From: a virus
Direction: 5' to 3' (one strand)
Virus record (IMG/VR): IMGVR_UViG_3300032093_000751
Location: 1 to 25,758 of that record
DNA: 25,758 nt
Part shown: piece after piece, positions 14,040 through 22,228 of the stretch
Numbering within the stretch: position 1 is the stretch's first letter
How the letters are laid out: each line of letters begins with the position of its first letter
The notes under the pieces: generated by a model
Told to the model about the DNA's origin: nothing
The model's input: the letters and a program-made list of their open reading frames with translations, nothing else
Database searches by the model: none
Made by a program: the position numbers and the translations under genes

Positions 14040-16617
14040 AGCAAAACCCGATTACCTTGATTTTGATGGTGATAATAACACTAAAGAATCAATGAGAAAG
14101 GCATTGAGAGATAAAAAATCAAAGTCTGTTAAAGAAGGATTGATTGGTGGTCAGACTAAAATTGATGTTGCTGCACCTTATGGGAAACTAACATCTGATG
14201 ATTTTAAACAACTCCGTAAAGGAAAGAAGAAAAAAATAAAGGAAGGTTTCTCAAATTGGAGAGAAGACCTGATTGAAATTGCGGATAAACTCCCATCTAA
14301 AGATAAAGATCAAAAAATTGTAGAGAAGAAAGTCAATAATAAAGTAAATATTAATCCAAAACTTGATCTTGGTGAGGCAGTAGAAAATCTTGGTGGAACT
14401 CTCATTGAGATGATCGAGATTAATGAAGTAGATTATATTATTGAAAGTGTTTATGAAGAACTGTTTGATGAAGGATATGAAGAGGATGATATTGAAGAAG
14501 CACTTGAATATGCTTTAGTTGAGGCAAAAGTAACTTTTGGACACGATACGGATAAACCATACGAACATAAAAAGAAAAGTGGAGTTGGTAATTTAGTTAA
14601 GGCAGTGGGAAGACTTGCAAGACAAAAGTTGTCTTCAAAATATCGCGGTGCTAAAAGATCAGTAGGTTCGGCAGCTGTTGGTGGATTAAGGAATGTTGCT
14701 AAAGGTGCTTTAGGTGTTGCTCGCAAAATTGAAGGCGATAAAAAACCAAGTACAGCACATACTAAAACAAGAACTGCATCAACTTACCGTGGTGCTGGAG
14801 TTGGACAAAGAGAAAGAGTAAGTAGTGGATCCTATTCGGCACCAAAATCAGAAGCACCAAAACCATCACCAAAACCAGAACCAAAAAAGGCATCAACACC
14901 AGTTGCTGATCCTTGGGGACCTGCAACTACTCCTTCAAAAAAGTCAGCACCAAAACCTCAGGCAAAGACAACCAAAGTTCCTGTAAAAACTTCAGAACCA
15001 GATCAGGGATTGATTGCTAGACAAAAGGCAGCAGCTGTAAGAGCGCAGCGTAGAAATATAAACATATCGCTAGGAGATCTCCAGAGAGTTATTAGTAATG
15101 TAAAAGAAGATTATTATGATCTTGCATCAAAGTCAGTAAAACCAGGAAAACCCGGAGAAGAGCAAAAAAGAACAATTGAAACTTTAGCTTCAAAAGCAAG
15201 AACAAAAAAGAAAACTAGAACTCCAGTAGGAACTGCTAGAAGAGGAAGTGCTACTTTTAAACCATCTTCTCCAGAAGAGGCGGAAGCAAATAAAAAGTCT
15301 TGGGGTGATTATTGGAGTTCTGCTGCTAAAGGATATAAAGAAGAATATGACCTACTAGAAAAGGCAGAAAGTGAGCAGCAGCAAAAGATTTTTGGTCTTG
15401 CTCTTTCTGTAAAAAGAGGTCAAACCCCAAGATCTGAAGTAAGTGATAGAGTTCTTAAAATTGTTGATGGAATGGGCGAAAAGGAAATTCGTAAGTTTGC
15501 TAAAACAAAGCATGAAGGACTTCCCCACAAAGTCGAAACAAAAGAAGAAGTAATAAGACAACAAATTATTGCTAGAATGATTAATAAAATTGAAGAACAA
15601 AGTGAGATTTGCGTAGATGAAGCAAAACTTCCAAGTTCAATGAAAAAGGGCAAAAAGAAAGTAGAAAGTAAAACACAGGTCATCCACGATGTAGATGATA
15701 ATCTTGCAGATCAGAGACATCCTGATGCTGCTAAAATTGATGTGATGAGAAAGAAATCGGGTGAGTGGAAGAAGGTACAATCATTAACACCTAGCCAGTT
15801 TGCCCATCATAAACTCAGAAAACCGGGAGAACCTGTAAAGGAAGAAAATGATCCTGGGGATAAGTATGGATTTGATCAGTTTAGAGATACTCAAAAATTC
15901 AAAAAAACAACAAAGGCAAATAAACCAGTGGTTAGATTGGGGGATAGTCCAAGAAGACCCGCACAAAAATCTGTTGTGACCGCTCGTGGTGGATCTGAAT
16001 TTGGAAGCAAAAAACCAAGCACTCCTATGGATAAACCCGGAGAATTTGCTAAAGATTTAAAAACTAGAATTGGTGTAAAAAACCTTGAAAGGAAGAATGT
16101 TCATTTTACCGGCGGAATGCGTAGTGGATCTGGTCCCGAAAAGAAAGGTGAAGTCGTTAAAAAAATTGTAAAACCTGATGCTAAAAAAGTTATTACAACT
16201 GATGACCATTTACAAAATGTAAGACATATGGCGGCAGCAGCATCTTCAGTTGCACCAAAAGCTAAGGTTAGAGCATATCAATCTAAACCTGCTACAAAAG
16301 CAAAAGGAAAGGTAAAAACTGGAGATATTGTTCCAGTAAGAGTTGGTAAAGAAAGTGATTTGCAAAGTAAGAATATAGGAATTCGTTCGAATACTTCTCC
16401 TTCAAAATCTCCTCAAGAAACACAAAAAAGAAGAAAGCAACAAAAGATGAGAGAAGCAGTTGATGTTGCTCAAACCAGAGAAAAACCACAAAATCCTTCT
16501 GCAATTAATCAAGTTCTTCAGGCAAAAGCAAAAGCAGATGCTGCAGAAAGAGAACTTGCAAATAAGCAGAGAATGGCTACTCAAAAAGGAGTGAATTTAT
16601 CTTCAATTTCTTCATAA
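14032..16617 (+). CDS. Large virion-type protein with HAD-like domain
   Basis: An 861-residue modular protein. The N-terminus KPDYLDFDGDNNTKESM recurs in phage head or core proteins. An acidic helical module around residues 138-164 (VYEELFDEGYEEDDIEEALE) is followed by a long basic Lys/Ala/Pro-rich region (about 180-330). Residues 548-735 match the HAD hydrolase motif order: DVDDN with D553 and D555 (motif I), VVTARGG with T650 (motif II), a lysine-rich stretch KKGEVVKKI, and TTDDHLQNV with D724/D725 (motif IV). Many lysines suggest DNA contact. The frame reaches back to TTG 14023, but ATG 14032 is preferred, overlapping the upstream gene by 8 bases. The virion location is an inference. Confidence 0.75.
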   Translation: MTKAKPDYLDFDGDNNTKESMRKALRDKKSKSVKEGLIGGQTKIDVAAPYGKLTSDDFKQLRKGKKKKIKEGFSNWREDLIEIADKLPSKDKDQKIVEKKVNNKVNINPKLDLGEAVENLGGTLIEMIEINEVDYIIESVYEELFDEGYEEDDIEEALEYALVEAKVTFGHDTDKPYEHKKKSGVGNLVKAVGRLARQKLSSKYRGAKRSVGSAAVGGLRNVAKGALGVARKIEGDKKPSTAHTKTRTASTYRGAGVGQRERVSSGSYSAPKSEAPKPSPKPEPKKASTPVADPWGPATTPSKKSAPKPQAKTTKVPVKTSEPDQGLIARQKAAAVRAQRRNINISLGDLQRVISNVKEDYYDLASKSVKPGKPGEEQKRTIETLASKARTKKKTRTPVGTARRGSATFKPSSPEEAEANKKSWGDYWSSAAKGYKEEYDLLEKAESEQQQKIFGLALSVKRGQTPRSEVSDRVLKIVDGMGEKEIRKFAKTKHEGLPHKVETKEEVIRQQIIARMINKIEEQSEICVDEAKLPSSMKKGKKKVESKTQVIHDVDDNLADQRHPDAAKIDVMRKKSGEWKKVQSLTPSQFAHHKLRKPGEPVKEENDPGDKYGFDQFRDTQKFKKTTKANKPVVRLGDSPRRPAQKSVVTARGGSEFGSKKPSTPMDKPGEFAKDLKTRIGVKNLERKNVHFTGGMRSGSGPEKKGEVVKKIVKPDAKKVITTDDHLQNVRHMAAAASSVAPKAKVRAYQSKPATKAKGKVKTGDIVPVRVGKESDLQSKNIGIRSNTSPSKSPQETQKRRKQQKMREAVDVAQTREKPQNPSAINQVLQAKAKADAAERELANKQRMATQKGVNLSSISS

Positions 16618-16620
16618 ATA
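16613..16620 (+). promoter_or_regulatory. Late promoter CATAAATA
   Basis: It overlaps the stop codon of the 861-residue gene and lies 28 bases before the ATG at 16649, with a strong ribosome binding site in between. Confidence 0.65.
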
Positions 16621-16648
16621 TTTTGGATACACTTATACGGAGGACATT

Positions 16649-16822
16649 ATGGGAGTGTTAGTAGAGATTGTAAAACCGCTTCTTCTTGCTGCAATGAATT
16701 CTTGTCATACTAAAAAACTTGTTTGCGAATTGCTTGATCGTTATGTAGATACTACTGATAATGATATTGATGATTTAATTGCCGGGACAGTAAGAACCGC
16801 ACTACTTAAAGGTTGTAAGTAA
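16649..16822 (+). CDS. 57-residue small protein in the late region
   Basis: A short gene with a strong CGGAGGA ribosome binding site (16638-16644) five bases before its ATG and a late promoter just upstream, so expression is well supported. The peptide (start MGVLVEIVKPLLL) is one hydrophobic helix followed by KKLVCELLDRYV, an acidic turn (DTTDNDIDDLI) and a final TVRTALLKGCK helix. It contains three cysteines. The function is unknown; it may be a small helical virion or assembly protein. A terminator follows 37 bases downstream, making it a monocistronic or end-of-transcript gene. Confidence 0.75.
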   Translation: MGVLVEIVKPLLLAAMNSCHTKKLVCELLDRYVDTTDNDIDDLIAGTVRTALLKGCK

Positions 16823-16859
16823 TTTTCAACCAGTATTTTAAAAACAAATATCACACATA

Positions 16860-16888
16860 GGAGATCAAAAGTAGGGTCTCCTTTTTTT
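16860..16888 (+). terminator. Intrinsic terminator after the 57-residue gene
   Basis: A 7-bp stem (GGAGATC / GGTCTCC, one G-T pair) with an 8-base loop is followed by seven T. Its last T starts the next late promoter. Confidence 0.85.
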
Positions 16889-16895
16889 ATAAATA
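16888..16895 (+). promoter_or_regulatory. Late promoter TATAAATA
   Basis: An exact late consensus that begins at the last T of the preceding terminator and lies 33 bases before the ATG at 16929. Confidence 0.75.
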
Positions 16896-16928
16896 ATTTT
16901 TAGCAAATAACTTTACGGAAGAAAGAAC

Positions 16929-17681
16929 ATGGCACTCTGGGGAAATAATGATGCTAAGGGTTCTGGGGGAACAGTATCTTTAAATTACGGCACTCTCACT
17001 GTAACAGGATCTGGAACTACCTTTGGACGAGTAGGAGCTGCTGCAACAGGAGATGTGATCAGATTTGGAACTGCTTTTGGAGTACATTATGGCGATGCTG
17101 TAATTGTTGGGATCGCAAGCACAACTCAACTTTCAATTGCATCAACTGCTGGATTAAGCGGAGCAGCAATTTCTGGGGTTCAATTTGAAATCAGCGAGTC
17201 TCCAAAGTACGCTGTTTTAGATAGTCATCTCAATCAATCATCGGGTTCTGTTACCGAGTCTTATACCTCTCTTAATACAACGGCATCCTTAACTGCTGGA
17301 ATTGGAACTAATAGAGTATTTGTTGCTAGTGTTACTGGAATTTTGGCAGGAGATACTTTAACTAGTGGTTCATTATCTAGATCAGTTACTTCTATCGGAA
17401 ATACTTTCGTCTCACTTGGATCTACAATTGCTTCTGCTATTAATTCGGGAAGTGTCGTTACTTTCTCTAGAGTAACTGGTGGTCGCGAAACATCTGTAAT
17501 TGGTGTTAGTGGTGCAGTGGTTGCTGGAGTTGAGGCAAATACAAGATATAAATTGACTCATGGCGGATGGGTTGGAGTTACTACTTATAAAGATAGTGAA
17601 GGCAATCTAAGAGTTAGAAGTGAAGTTCTTGTTGCTATGTCTGGTATTACAACAGGAAATACAAATTACCCACCTGCATGA
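16929..17681 (+). CDS. Virion structural protein, Gly/Ser/Thr-rich
   Basis: A 250-residue protein starting MALWGNNDAKGSGG, rich in Gly, Ser, Thr, Ala and Val with alternating beta-strand patterns and almost no charged helices, as in phage head-decoration, tail or fibre proteins. Two similar beta modules are suggested by TGDVIRFGTAFGVHYGDAVIVGI and AGDTLTSGSLSRSVTSI. The C-terminal part (YKLTHGGWVGVTTYKDSEG, ending in TTGNTNYPPA) is the most ordered stretch and is of a type I associate with T4-like cyanophage virion proteins. ACGGAAG lies about ten bases upstream as a weak ribosome binding site. It has its own late promoter and a terminator upstream, so it is probably made in quantity late. 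Confidence 0.8.
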   Translation: MALWGNNDAKGSGGTVSLNYGTLTVTGSGTTFGRVGAAATGDVIRFGTAFGVHYGDAVIVGIASTTQLSIASTAGLSGAAISGVQFEISESPKYAVLDSHLNQSSGSVTESYTSLNTTASLTAGIGTNRVFVASVTGILAGDTLTSGSLSRSVTSIGNTFVSLGSTIASAINSGSVVTFSRVTGGRETSVIGVSGAVVAGVEANTRYKLTHGGWVGVTTYKDSEGNLRVRSEVLVAMSGITTGNTNYPPA

Positions 17682-17687
17682 TAATGT

Positions 17688-18080
17688 ATGATTTTTAATG
17701 AGTTGAACGAGGATAATTTCATATTATTTGCAATCAAAAACTATGAAAATCCTCAAGCAGTAACTAAAGAAGATTTTGAGAAAGATCTGAATCATTTTAA
17801 ATATATTAAAAGATTATTGAAAAGATATAAGAATAATGGACAGTTAAAAACTCATCTTCTTCTAAATCATTTTATTATTCTATATAATATTTTTGGTGAG
17901 GCAACAACCCCAATGTTGTTTTTTAAAATAGAAAAAGAACTTTGGTCTTCTTTGAAATCATTTATTATTTTTCTTGGTAGATTCCCAGAATATCCAAAAA
18001 CATCAATACACGATATTCCAGTCGATATAAATTGTCTTTCTAACCTATACCAGATCTATAATGGAAAAGAAGAAAATTGA
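17688..18080 (+). CDS. Conserved hypothetical protein
   Basis: A 130-residue helical protein of unknown function. It begins FNELNEDNFILFAIKNYENP and has a basic helix (FKYIKRLLKRYKNNG) and a hydrophobic run (LLLNHFIILYNIFG) followed by TTPMLFFKIEKELW. The hydrophobic run contains polar residues and is more likely buried than membrane-spanning. It is six bases downstream of the structural gene and overlaps the next small gene by 20 bases, so the three probably form one late transcript. I have seen this type of protein in T4-like phages without a function attached. Confidence 0.75.
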   Translation: MIFNELNEDNFILFAIKNYENPQAVTKEDFEKDLNHFKYIKRLLKRYKNNGQLKTHLLLNHFIILYNIFGEATTPMLFFKIEKELWSSLKSFIIFLGRFPEYPKTSIHDIPVDINCLSNLYQIYNGKEEN

Positions 18081-18303
18081 TAAAGTCGTTGAAGCATTTC
18101 GCAATTATATAAATTTGAAAGAAGAAATGATGACGACTCAAAGTTCTCCCGGCAAACCTGGATTTAGTTCAGATGCTGATGATCAAGGACCAACAGCAGG
18201 CAGAAGTCCAAAAATGTTTCTTTTAGCAAGAAAATTTGCCAAAACTTATGCTAAAGGTGGTCATGGGTCTCGTAAAAAATGGTTAGATTATTTAAAAAAA
18301 TAA
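18061..18303 (+). CDS. Small basic hypothetical protein
   Basis: An 80-residue protein of unknown function. It has an N-terminal charged helix (KIDKVVEAFRNYINLKEEM), a flexible Gly/Pro/Ser centre (SSPGKPGFSSDADDQGP) and a basic C-terminus (LARKFAKTYAKGG, then SRKKWLDYLKK). It overlaps the preceding gene by 20 bases. Its stop codon is part of a late-promoter octamer for the next gene. No motif indicates a role; a small nucleic-acid-binding or assembly protein would fit the charge. Confidence 0.7.
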   Translation: MEKKKIDKVVEAFRNYINLKEEMMTTQSSPGKPGFSSDADDQGPTAGRSPKMFLLARKFAKTYAKGGHGSRKKWLDYLKK

Positions 18304-18306
18304 ATA
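18299..18306 (+). promoter_or_regulatory. Late promoter-like octamer AATAAATA
   Basis: It overlaps the preceding stop codon. A start about seven bases downstream would place the RNA 5' end at the beginning of the structured leader at 18314. Confidence 0.6.
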
Positions 18307-18313
18307 ATATTAA

Positions 18314-18368
18314 TACTACTTGAGGTATTTGTTTCATGTAAAAAGTAGTATGAAACTAATAACCTCAG
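18314..18368 (+). promoter_or_regulatory. Structured 5' leader with competing or pseudoknot pairings
   Basis: Three complementary pairs are nested or crossed: TGAGGT (18321-18326) with ACCTCA (18362-18367); GTTTCAT (18331-18337) with ATGAAAC (18350-18356); and TACTACTT (18314-18321) with AAGTAGTA (18343-18350) inside the loop of the second stem. The third pairing crosses the others, so it forms a pseudoknot or an alternative fold. The structure ends five bases before the ATG at 18373, and no ordinary ribosome binding site is seen. Confidence 0.55.
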
Positions 18369-18372
18369 AAAA

Positions 18373-18783
18373 ATGTTTAATCAAAATACACCTACAGAAA
18401 CTAAAATTGCTGTATTAGAAGAAAGACTTTCTTCTTATGAACTAATGATAAAAAAAATTGATGAAGCAATCCAGATAATGGGAAAGACGAGTCAAAATAT
18501 CAGCAAAATGCTTGCAGTCCATGAAGAAAAGATCGAACAATGCCACAAATCGGATGACAATATCAGTAAATTGATAGAAGAATTAAAATCCGAAAATAAA
18601 ACTTCCCATGAGGCAGTAATTGTAAGAATAGAAAAGGTAGAAAATAAGTTAGAAGAATTTGCAAAATATAGATGGATCATTCTTGGAGTATTCGCAGTTA
18701 TTTCTTTTGCAATGTCTCAATCCCATATGGTTGTAGATATTTTGACTCCAGATGCTCAGCAAGTTCAAGTAAAAAATAAATAA
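18373..18783 (+). CDS. Coiled-coil protein with C-terminal membrane segment
   Basis: A 136-residue protein with a long heptad-rich coiled coil (about residues 10-92, for example TKIAVLEERLSSYELMIKKI and VIVRIEKVENKLEEFAKY). One hydrophobic segment follows (WIILGVFAVISFAM, about 97-110), then a short polar tail (TPDAQQVQVKNK). This topology, a cytoplasmic coiled coil with a single membrane anchor near the C-terminus, occurs among phage lysis-related and membrane-tethered proteins, but nothing here proves a lysis role. It has its own late promoter and a structured leader, so its translation may be regulated. Confidence 0.75.
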   Translation: MFNQNTPTETKIAVLEERLSSYELMIKKIDEAIQIMGKTSQNISKMLAVHEEKIEQCHKSDDNISKLIEELKSENKTSHEAVIVRIEKVENKLEEFAKYRWIILGVFAVISFAMSQSHMVVDILTPDAQQVQVKNK

Positions 18784-18790
18784 TTAAGTG

Positions 18791-18807
18791 TTGGCATAGA
18801 GTGCCAA
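18791..18807 (+). repeat. Small perfect hairpin after the coiled-coil gene
   Basis: TTGGCA / TGCCAA with loop TAGAG forms a 6-bp stem. No T-run follows on either strand, so it is not a typical intrinsic terminator; it may protect the 3' end of the late transcript. Confidence 0.5.
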
Positions 18808-18897
18808 TGAAAACCAAAAATAAAACATCCATTTATTCTCTCCAAAAAATAACGAATTCTGTTGTAAAATGGACTTCTATTATGACCGTTTTGTGCC

Positions 18898-18925
18898 TTG
18901 ACAAGATTTGATAACCTGCTAGAAT
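18898..18925 (+). promoter_or_regulatory. Early sigma70-type promoter for the primase-RNR operon
   Basis: TTGACA (18898-18903), a 16-base spacer and TAGAAT (18920-18925), close to consensus and with the same spacing as the promoter at 3480. The expected start near 18932 leaves a leader of about 17 bases before the primase ATG. Confidence 0.85.
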
Positions 18926-18948
18926 AAACAGACTCTCAATGTATCGTC

Positions 18949-19917
18949 ATGGATTTTGTTGATGTTAAGTACATCAATTTGGTTTCCTCAAGATTTCAAA
19001 AGTTTAAAAAAGTAAAACATAATCTTTATAATTTTCGATGTCCTCTTTGTGGTGATTCTCAAAAAAATAAAAATAAGGCAAGGGGATATCTATATCAAGT
19101 AAAAAATAATACAAATTTTAAATGCCATAATTGTGGTGTAAATGTATCTTTTAATAATTTTTTAAAACAGATTGACCCCACAGTCCATAAGCAATACATA
19201 TTTGAAAAATTTAAGGAAGGTCATACTGGAAAAAACTTTATTGTAGAAGAACCAGTATTCAAATTCGAAACTCCAAAGTTTAAACAAAAGTTGGAATTGC
19301 CTAAGGCATCTTCAAATCCCGATGCAAAGAATTACTTAGAAAGTAGAAAATTAAACCCACATAACTATTATTACGCTGAAAAATTTAAAGATTGGACCAA
19401 TTCTCTTCGACCTACATTCGACAGTACAGATAAAGATGAACCAAGAATTATCATACCTTTGTTCTATCAAAATAATCTAGTCGGATTTCAGGGAAGAGCA
19501 TTAGGTCCATCCAAAGTTAAATATATTACTATAATGCTTGACGATGAATCACCAAAAATCTATGGTCTCGATGAAGTCCAAAAAAATAAAACTGTCTACA
19601 TTACAGAAGGTCCCTTTGATTCAACTTTCGTTTCAAACTCTATTGCTCTCTGTGGTGCTGATGGTGATGTCTCTAAGTGGGGCATTCGCGATTGCGTTTG
19701 GATATATGATAACGAACCACGTAATACAGAAATCTTATCAAGAATTTCCCGTGTTATCGGAGATGGACAAAAAGTTGTCATCTGGCCTTCAGTAATAAAA
19801 GAAAAAGACATTAATGATATGGTTTTATCTGGACTGGATGTTCAGTCTGTGGTAGAATCAAATACTTACACAGGATTAGAAGCAAAACTTAAGTTTACCA
19901 CTTGGAAGAAAATATGA
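18949..19917 (+). CDS. gp61: DNA primase gp61
   Basis: A 322-residue T4-type primase that makes RNA primers for lagging-strand synthesis together with helicase gp41. The N-terminal zinc ribbon has CPLC (C31, C34) and CHNC (C59, C62). The TOPRIM domain shows VYITEGPFD with the catalytic E220, then IYDNEPRN with D254 and DIND (D287-D290) as the acidic metal-binding positions. It is first in its operon after a near-consensus early promoter, with a short leader and no obvious ribosome binding site. Its stop overlaps the nrdA start (ATGA). Confidence 0.96.
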   Translation: MDFVDVKYINLVSSRFQKFKKVKHNLYNFRCPLCGDSQKNKNKARGYLYQVKNNTNFKCHNCGVNVSFNNFLKQIDPTVHKQYIFEKFKEGHTGKNFIVEEPVFKFETPKFKQKLELPKASSNPDAKNYLESRKLNPHNYYYAEKFKDWTNSLRPTFDSTDKDEPRIIIPLFYQNNLVGFQGRALGPSKVKYITIMLDDESPKIYGLDEVQKNKTVYITEGPFDSTFVSNSIALCGADGDVSKWGIRDCVWIYDNEPRNTEILSRISRVIGDGQKVVIWPSVIKEKDINDMVLSGLDVQSVVESNTYTGLEAKLKFTTWKKI

Positions 19918-22211
19918 GCAACGGAACAAAAGTTATCAAGAGAAATGGTCGCGTCGAATCTCTTGAGTTAGACAAGATGCATTTGATGGTGGAAGAAGCA
20001 TGTAGAGGACTTGCTGGCGTGTCTGCCAGTCAAGTTGAAATGACCTCGGGCATTCAGTTTTATGATGGCATTACAACTGCAGAGATTCAAGAGATCTTGA
20101 TTCGATCAGCTTCTGATTTGATTGATTTGGAACACCCAAACTATCAGTATGTTGCTGCTCGTCTTCTTCTATTTTCAGTCCGTAAGCAACTTTACGGAAA
20201 AATGAAAGAACTGCCTACTCTTGAGCAGCACATTTATGTGTGTGTTAATCAGGAAGTGTATGATAATGATATTTTTAACAAATATTCTAAGGAAGAGATC
20301 GACAAAGTTAATACATATATCGATCATGACCGCGACTATTTGTTCACTTATGCAGGTCTACGTCAAGTCGTTGACAAGTACCTTGTACAGGACAGGAGTG
20401 GCGGTGGAGTATATGAAACTCCGCAATTTATGTACATGATGATTGCTCTGACCATCTTTTCAGAGTATCCAAAGGAAACCCGTCTTTCTTATGTAAAGAG
20501 GTATTATGACGCAATCTCAAAGCACAAAATCAACATCCCAACTCCCATCATGGCAGGAGTTAGAACACCACTTAGACAATTTGCTAGTTGTGTTCTTGTT
20601 GATGTTGATGACACCCTCGATTCTATCTTTAGCAGTGATATGGCTATTGGTCGATACGTTGCACAAAGGGCGGGAATCGGCATCAATGCAGGCAGAATCC
20701 GTGGCATCAACGCTAAAATCAGAGGTGGGGAAGTTCAGCACACAGGTGTTGTCCCTTTCCTCAAAAAGTTTGAAGCAACTGTCCGATGCTGCACTCAAAA
20801 TGGCATCAGAGGTGGATCAGCGACTGTCCACTTCCCCATCTGGCACCAGGAAATAGAAGATATTCTGGTTCTCAAGAATAACAAGGGAACGGAAGATAAT
20901 CGTGTTCGTAAACTTGATTATTCCATCCAAATTAGCAAGTTGTTCTATGAAAGATTTATTCAAGACGGCGAGATCACTCTTTTCTCTCCGCATGATGTCC
21001 CTGGACTTTATGATAGCTTTGGACTCCCTGAGTTTGATGCTCTCTACGTACAATATGAAGAAGATACGTCCATTAAGAAAAAAACTATTAAAGCACAAGA
21101 ACTCATCCTTAATCTTCTTAAAGAACGTGCGGAAACGGGTCGCATCTATATCATGAATATAGATCATTGCAATTCTCATAGTTCTTTTAAAGACAAAGTT
21201 AATATGAGCAATCTTTGTCAAGAGATTACTCTTCCAACTGATCCTATTCAGCATATTGATGACGATATGGGTGAAATTGCTCTATGCATTCTTTCTGCTA
21301 TTAATGTGGGTAAAGTAAAGTCTGATGAAGAACTTGAGGACCTCTGTGATCTTTCTGTTCGTGGTTTGGATGAGTTGATTGACTATCAAAAATATCCCGT
21401 AAAGGCAGCAGAAATCGCAACTAAGGCACGTCGTTCTCTTGGTATAGGGTTTATTGGTCTTGCTCACTACTTGGCAAAACTTGGGTTCAATTATGATTCT
21501 CAAGAAGCATGGAATGCTGTTCATGGTCTTTCGGAGTCTTTCCAGTATTATCTACTGAAAGCATCAAATCAACTTGCTAAAGAAAAGGGGTATTGCGAAT
21601 ACTTTGGTCGTACCAAATACGCAGATGGCATTCTTCCAATTGACACTTACAAAAAAGATGTAGACGAAATTTCTTCTATTGGACTCCAACATGATTGGGA
21701 AACTCTTAGAGCATCTATCTTGGAACATGGACTCAGGCACTCAACGTTGTCCGCACAGATGCCATCGGAGAGCAGTTCCGTTGTGTCAAACGCAACAAAT
21801 GGAATCGAACCCCCTCGCGGATTCTTGTCCATTAAGAAATCTAAAAAAGGACCACTCAAACAGATTGTTCCTCAATATCATACTCTTAAGAACAATTATA
21901 CGCTTCTTTGGGATATGGAGTCCAATCGTGGTTATATTAATATTGTTGCTATGATGCAAAAATTCTTTGATCAAGCAATCTCTGGAAATTGGTCATACAA
22001 CCCAGAAAACTACAAAGATAATGAAGTTCCGGTGTCAGTAATGGCGCACGATATGCTTTACTCATACTCAATGGGATGGAAAACGAGTTATTATCAAAAC
22101 ACTTATGATATTAAAACTGATGAGGTAGTGGAAGAACCAAAACAAGACCTTCAATCACTACTTCAAGAACTTTCTGGGGATGAAGAAGATTGCGAAAGTT
22201 GTAAAATTTGA
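19914..22211 (+). CDS. nrdA: Ribonucleotide reductase large subunit NrdA (class Ia)
   Basis: The 765-residue alpha subunit that reduces ribonucleotides to deoxyribonucleotides. An ATP-cone is present at the N-terminus (KRNGRVESLELDKMH). Active-site residues can be placed: C226 (FASCVLVD) and C458 (ALCILSA) form the redox pair, and N433-C435-E437 in SNLCQEITLP forms the radical site. KTSYYQNTYD has the tyrosine pair of the radical path. The C-terminal CESC (C760, C763) is the shuttle pair for thioredoxin or glutaredoxin. The frame opens at TTG 19902, but the ATG at 19914 overlapping the primase stop is preferred. It is separated from nrdB by a homing endonuclease gene. Confidence 0.98.
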   Translation: MSNGTKVIKRNGRVESLELDKMHLMVEEACRGLAGVSASQVEMTSGIQFYDGITTAEIQEILIRSASDLIDLEHPNYQYVAARLLLFSVRKQLYGKMKELPTLEQHIYVCVNQEVYDNDIFNKYSKEEIDKVNTYIDHDRDYLFTYAGLRQVVDKYLVQDRSGGGVYETPQFMYMMIALTIFSEYPKETRLSYVKRYYDAISKHKINIPTPIMAGVRTPLRQFASCVLVDVDDTLDSIFSSDMAIGRYVAQRAGIGINAGRIRGINAKIRGGEVQHTGVVPFLKKFEATVRCCTQNGIRGGSATVHFPIWHQEIEDILVLKNNKGTEDNRVRKLDYSIQISKLFYERFIQDGEITLFSPHDVPGLYDSFGLPEFDALYVQYEEDTSIKKKTIKAQELILNLLKERAETGRIYIMNIDHCNSHSSFKDKVNMSNLCQEITLPTDPIQHIDDDMGEIALCILSAINVGKVKSDEELEDLCDLSVRGLDELIDYQKYPVKAAEIATKARRSLGIGFIGLAHYLAKLGFNYDSQEAWNAVHGLSESFQYYLLKASNQLAKEKGYCEYFGRTKYADGILPIDTYKKDVDEISSIGLQHDWETLRASILEHGLRHSTLSAQMPSESSSVVSNATNGIEPPRGFLSIKKSKKGPLKQIVPQYHTLKNNYTLLWDMESNRGYINIVAMMQKFFDQAISGNWSYNPENYKDNEVPVSVMAHDMLYSYSMGWKTSYYQNTYDIKTDEVVEEPKQDLQSLLQELSGDEEDCESCKI

Positions 22212-22228
22212 TGAAAGTATGTTAGAAT
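22199..22228 (+). promoter_or_regulatory. Possible weak promoter at the nrdA end
   Basis: TTGTAA (22199-22204), an 18-base spacer and TAGAAT (22223-22228). A start near 22235 would lie inside the left arm of the hairpin that covers the next start codon, so such RNA would lack the blocking stem. The -35 box matches only four of six positions. Confidence 0.3.

Noticed and set aside
16382-16400. GTTCGAATAC resembling a tRNA T-loop
   Set aside because: No acceptor or anticodon stem could be built around it and it lies in the coding frame of the 861-residue protein. No tRNA gene was found in the window.
18791-18807. Hairpin as an intrinsic terminator for the late module
   Set aside because: There is no T-run after the stem on either strand, so it was listed only as a hairpin.
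19902-19913. TTG start for NrdA
   Set aside because: The ATG at 19914 overlaps the primase stop as ATGA, as at other junctions here.
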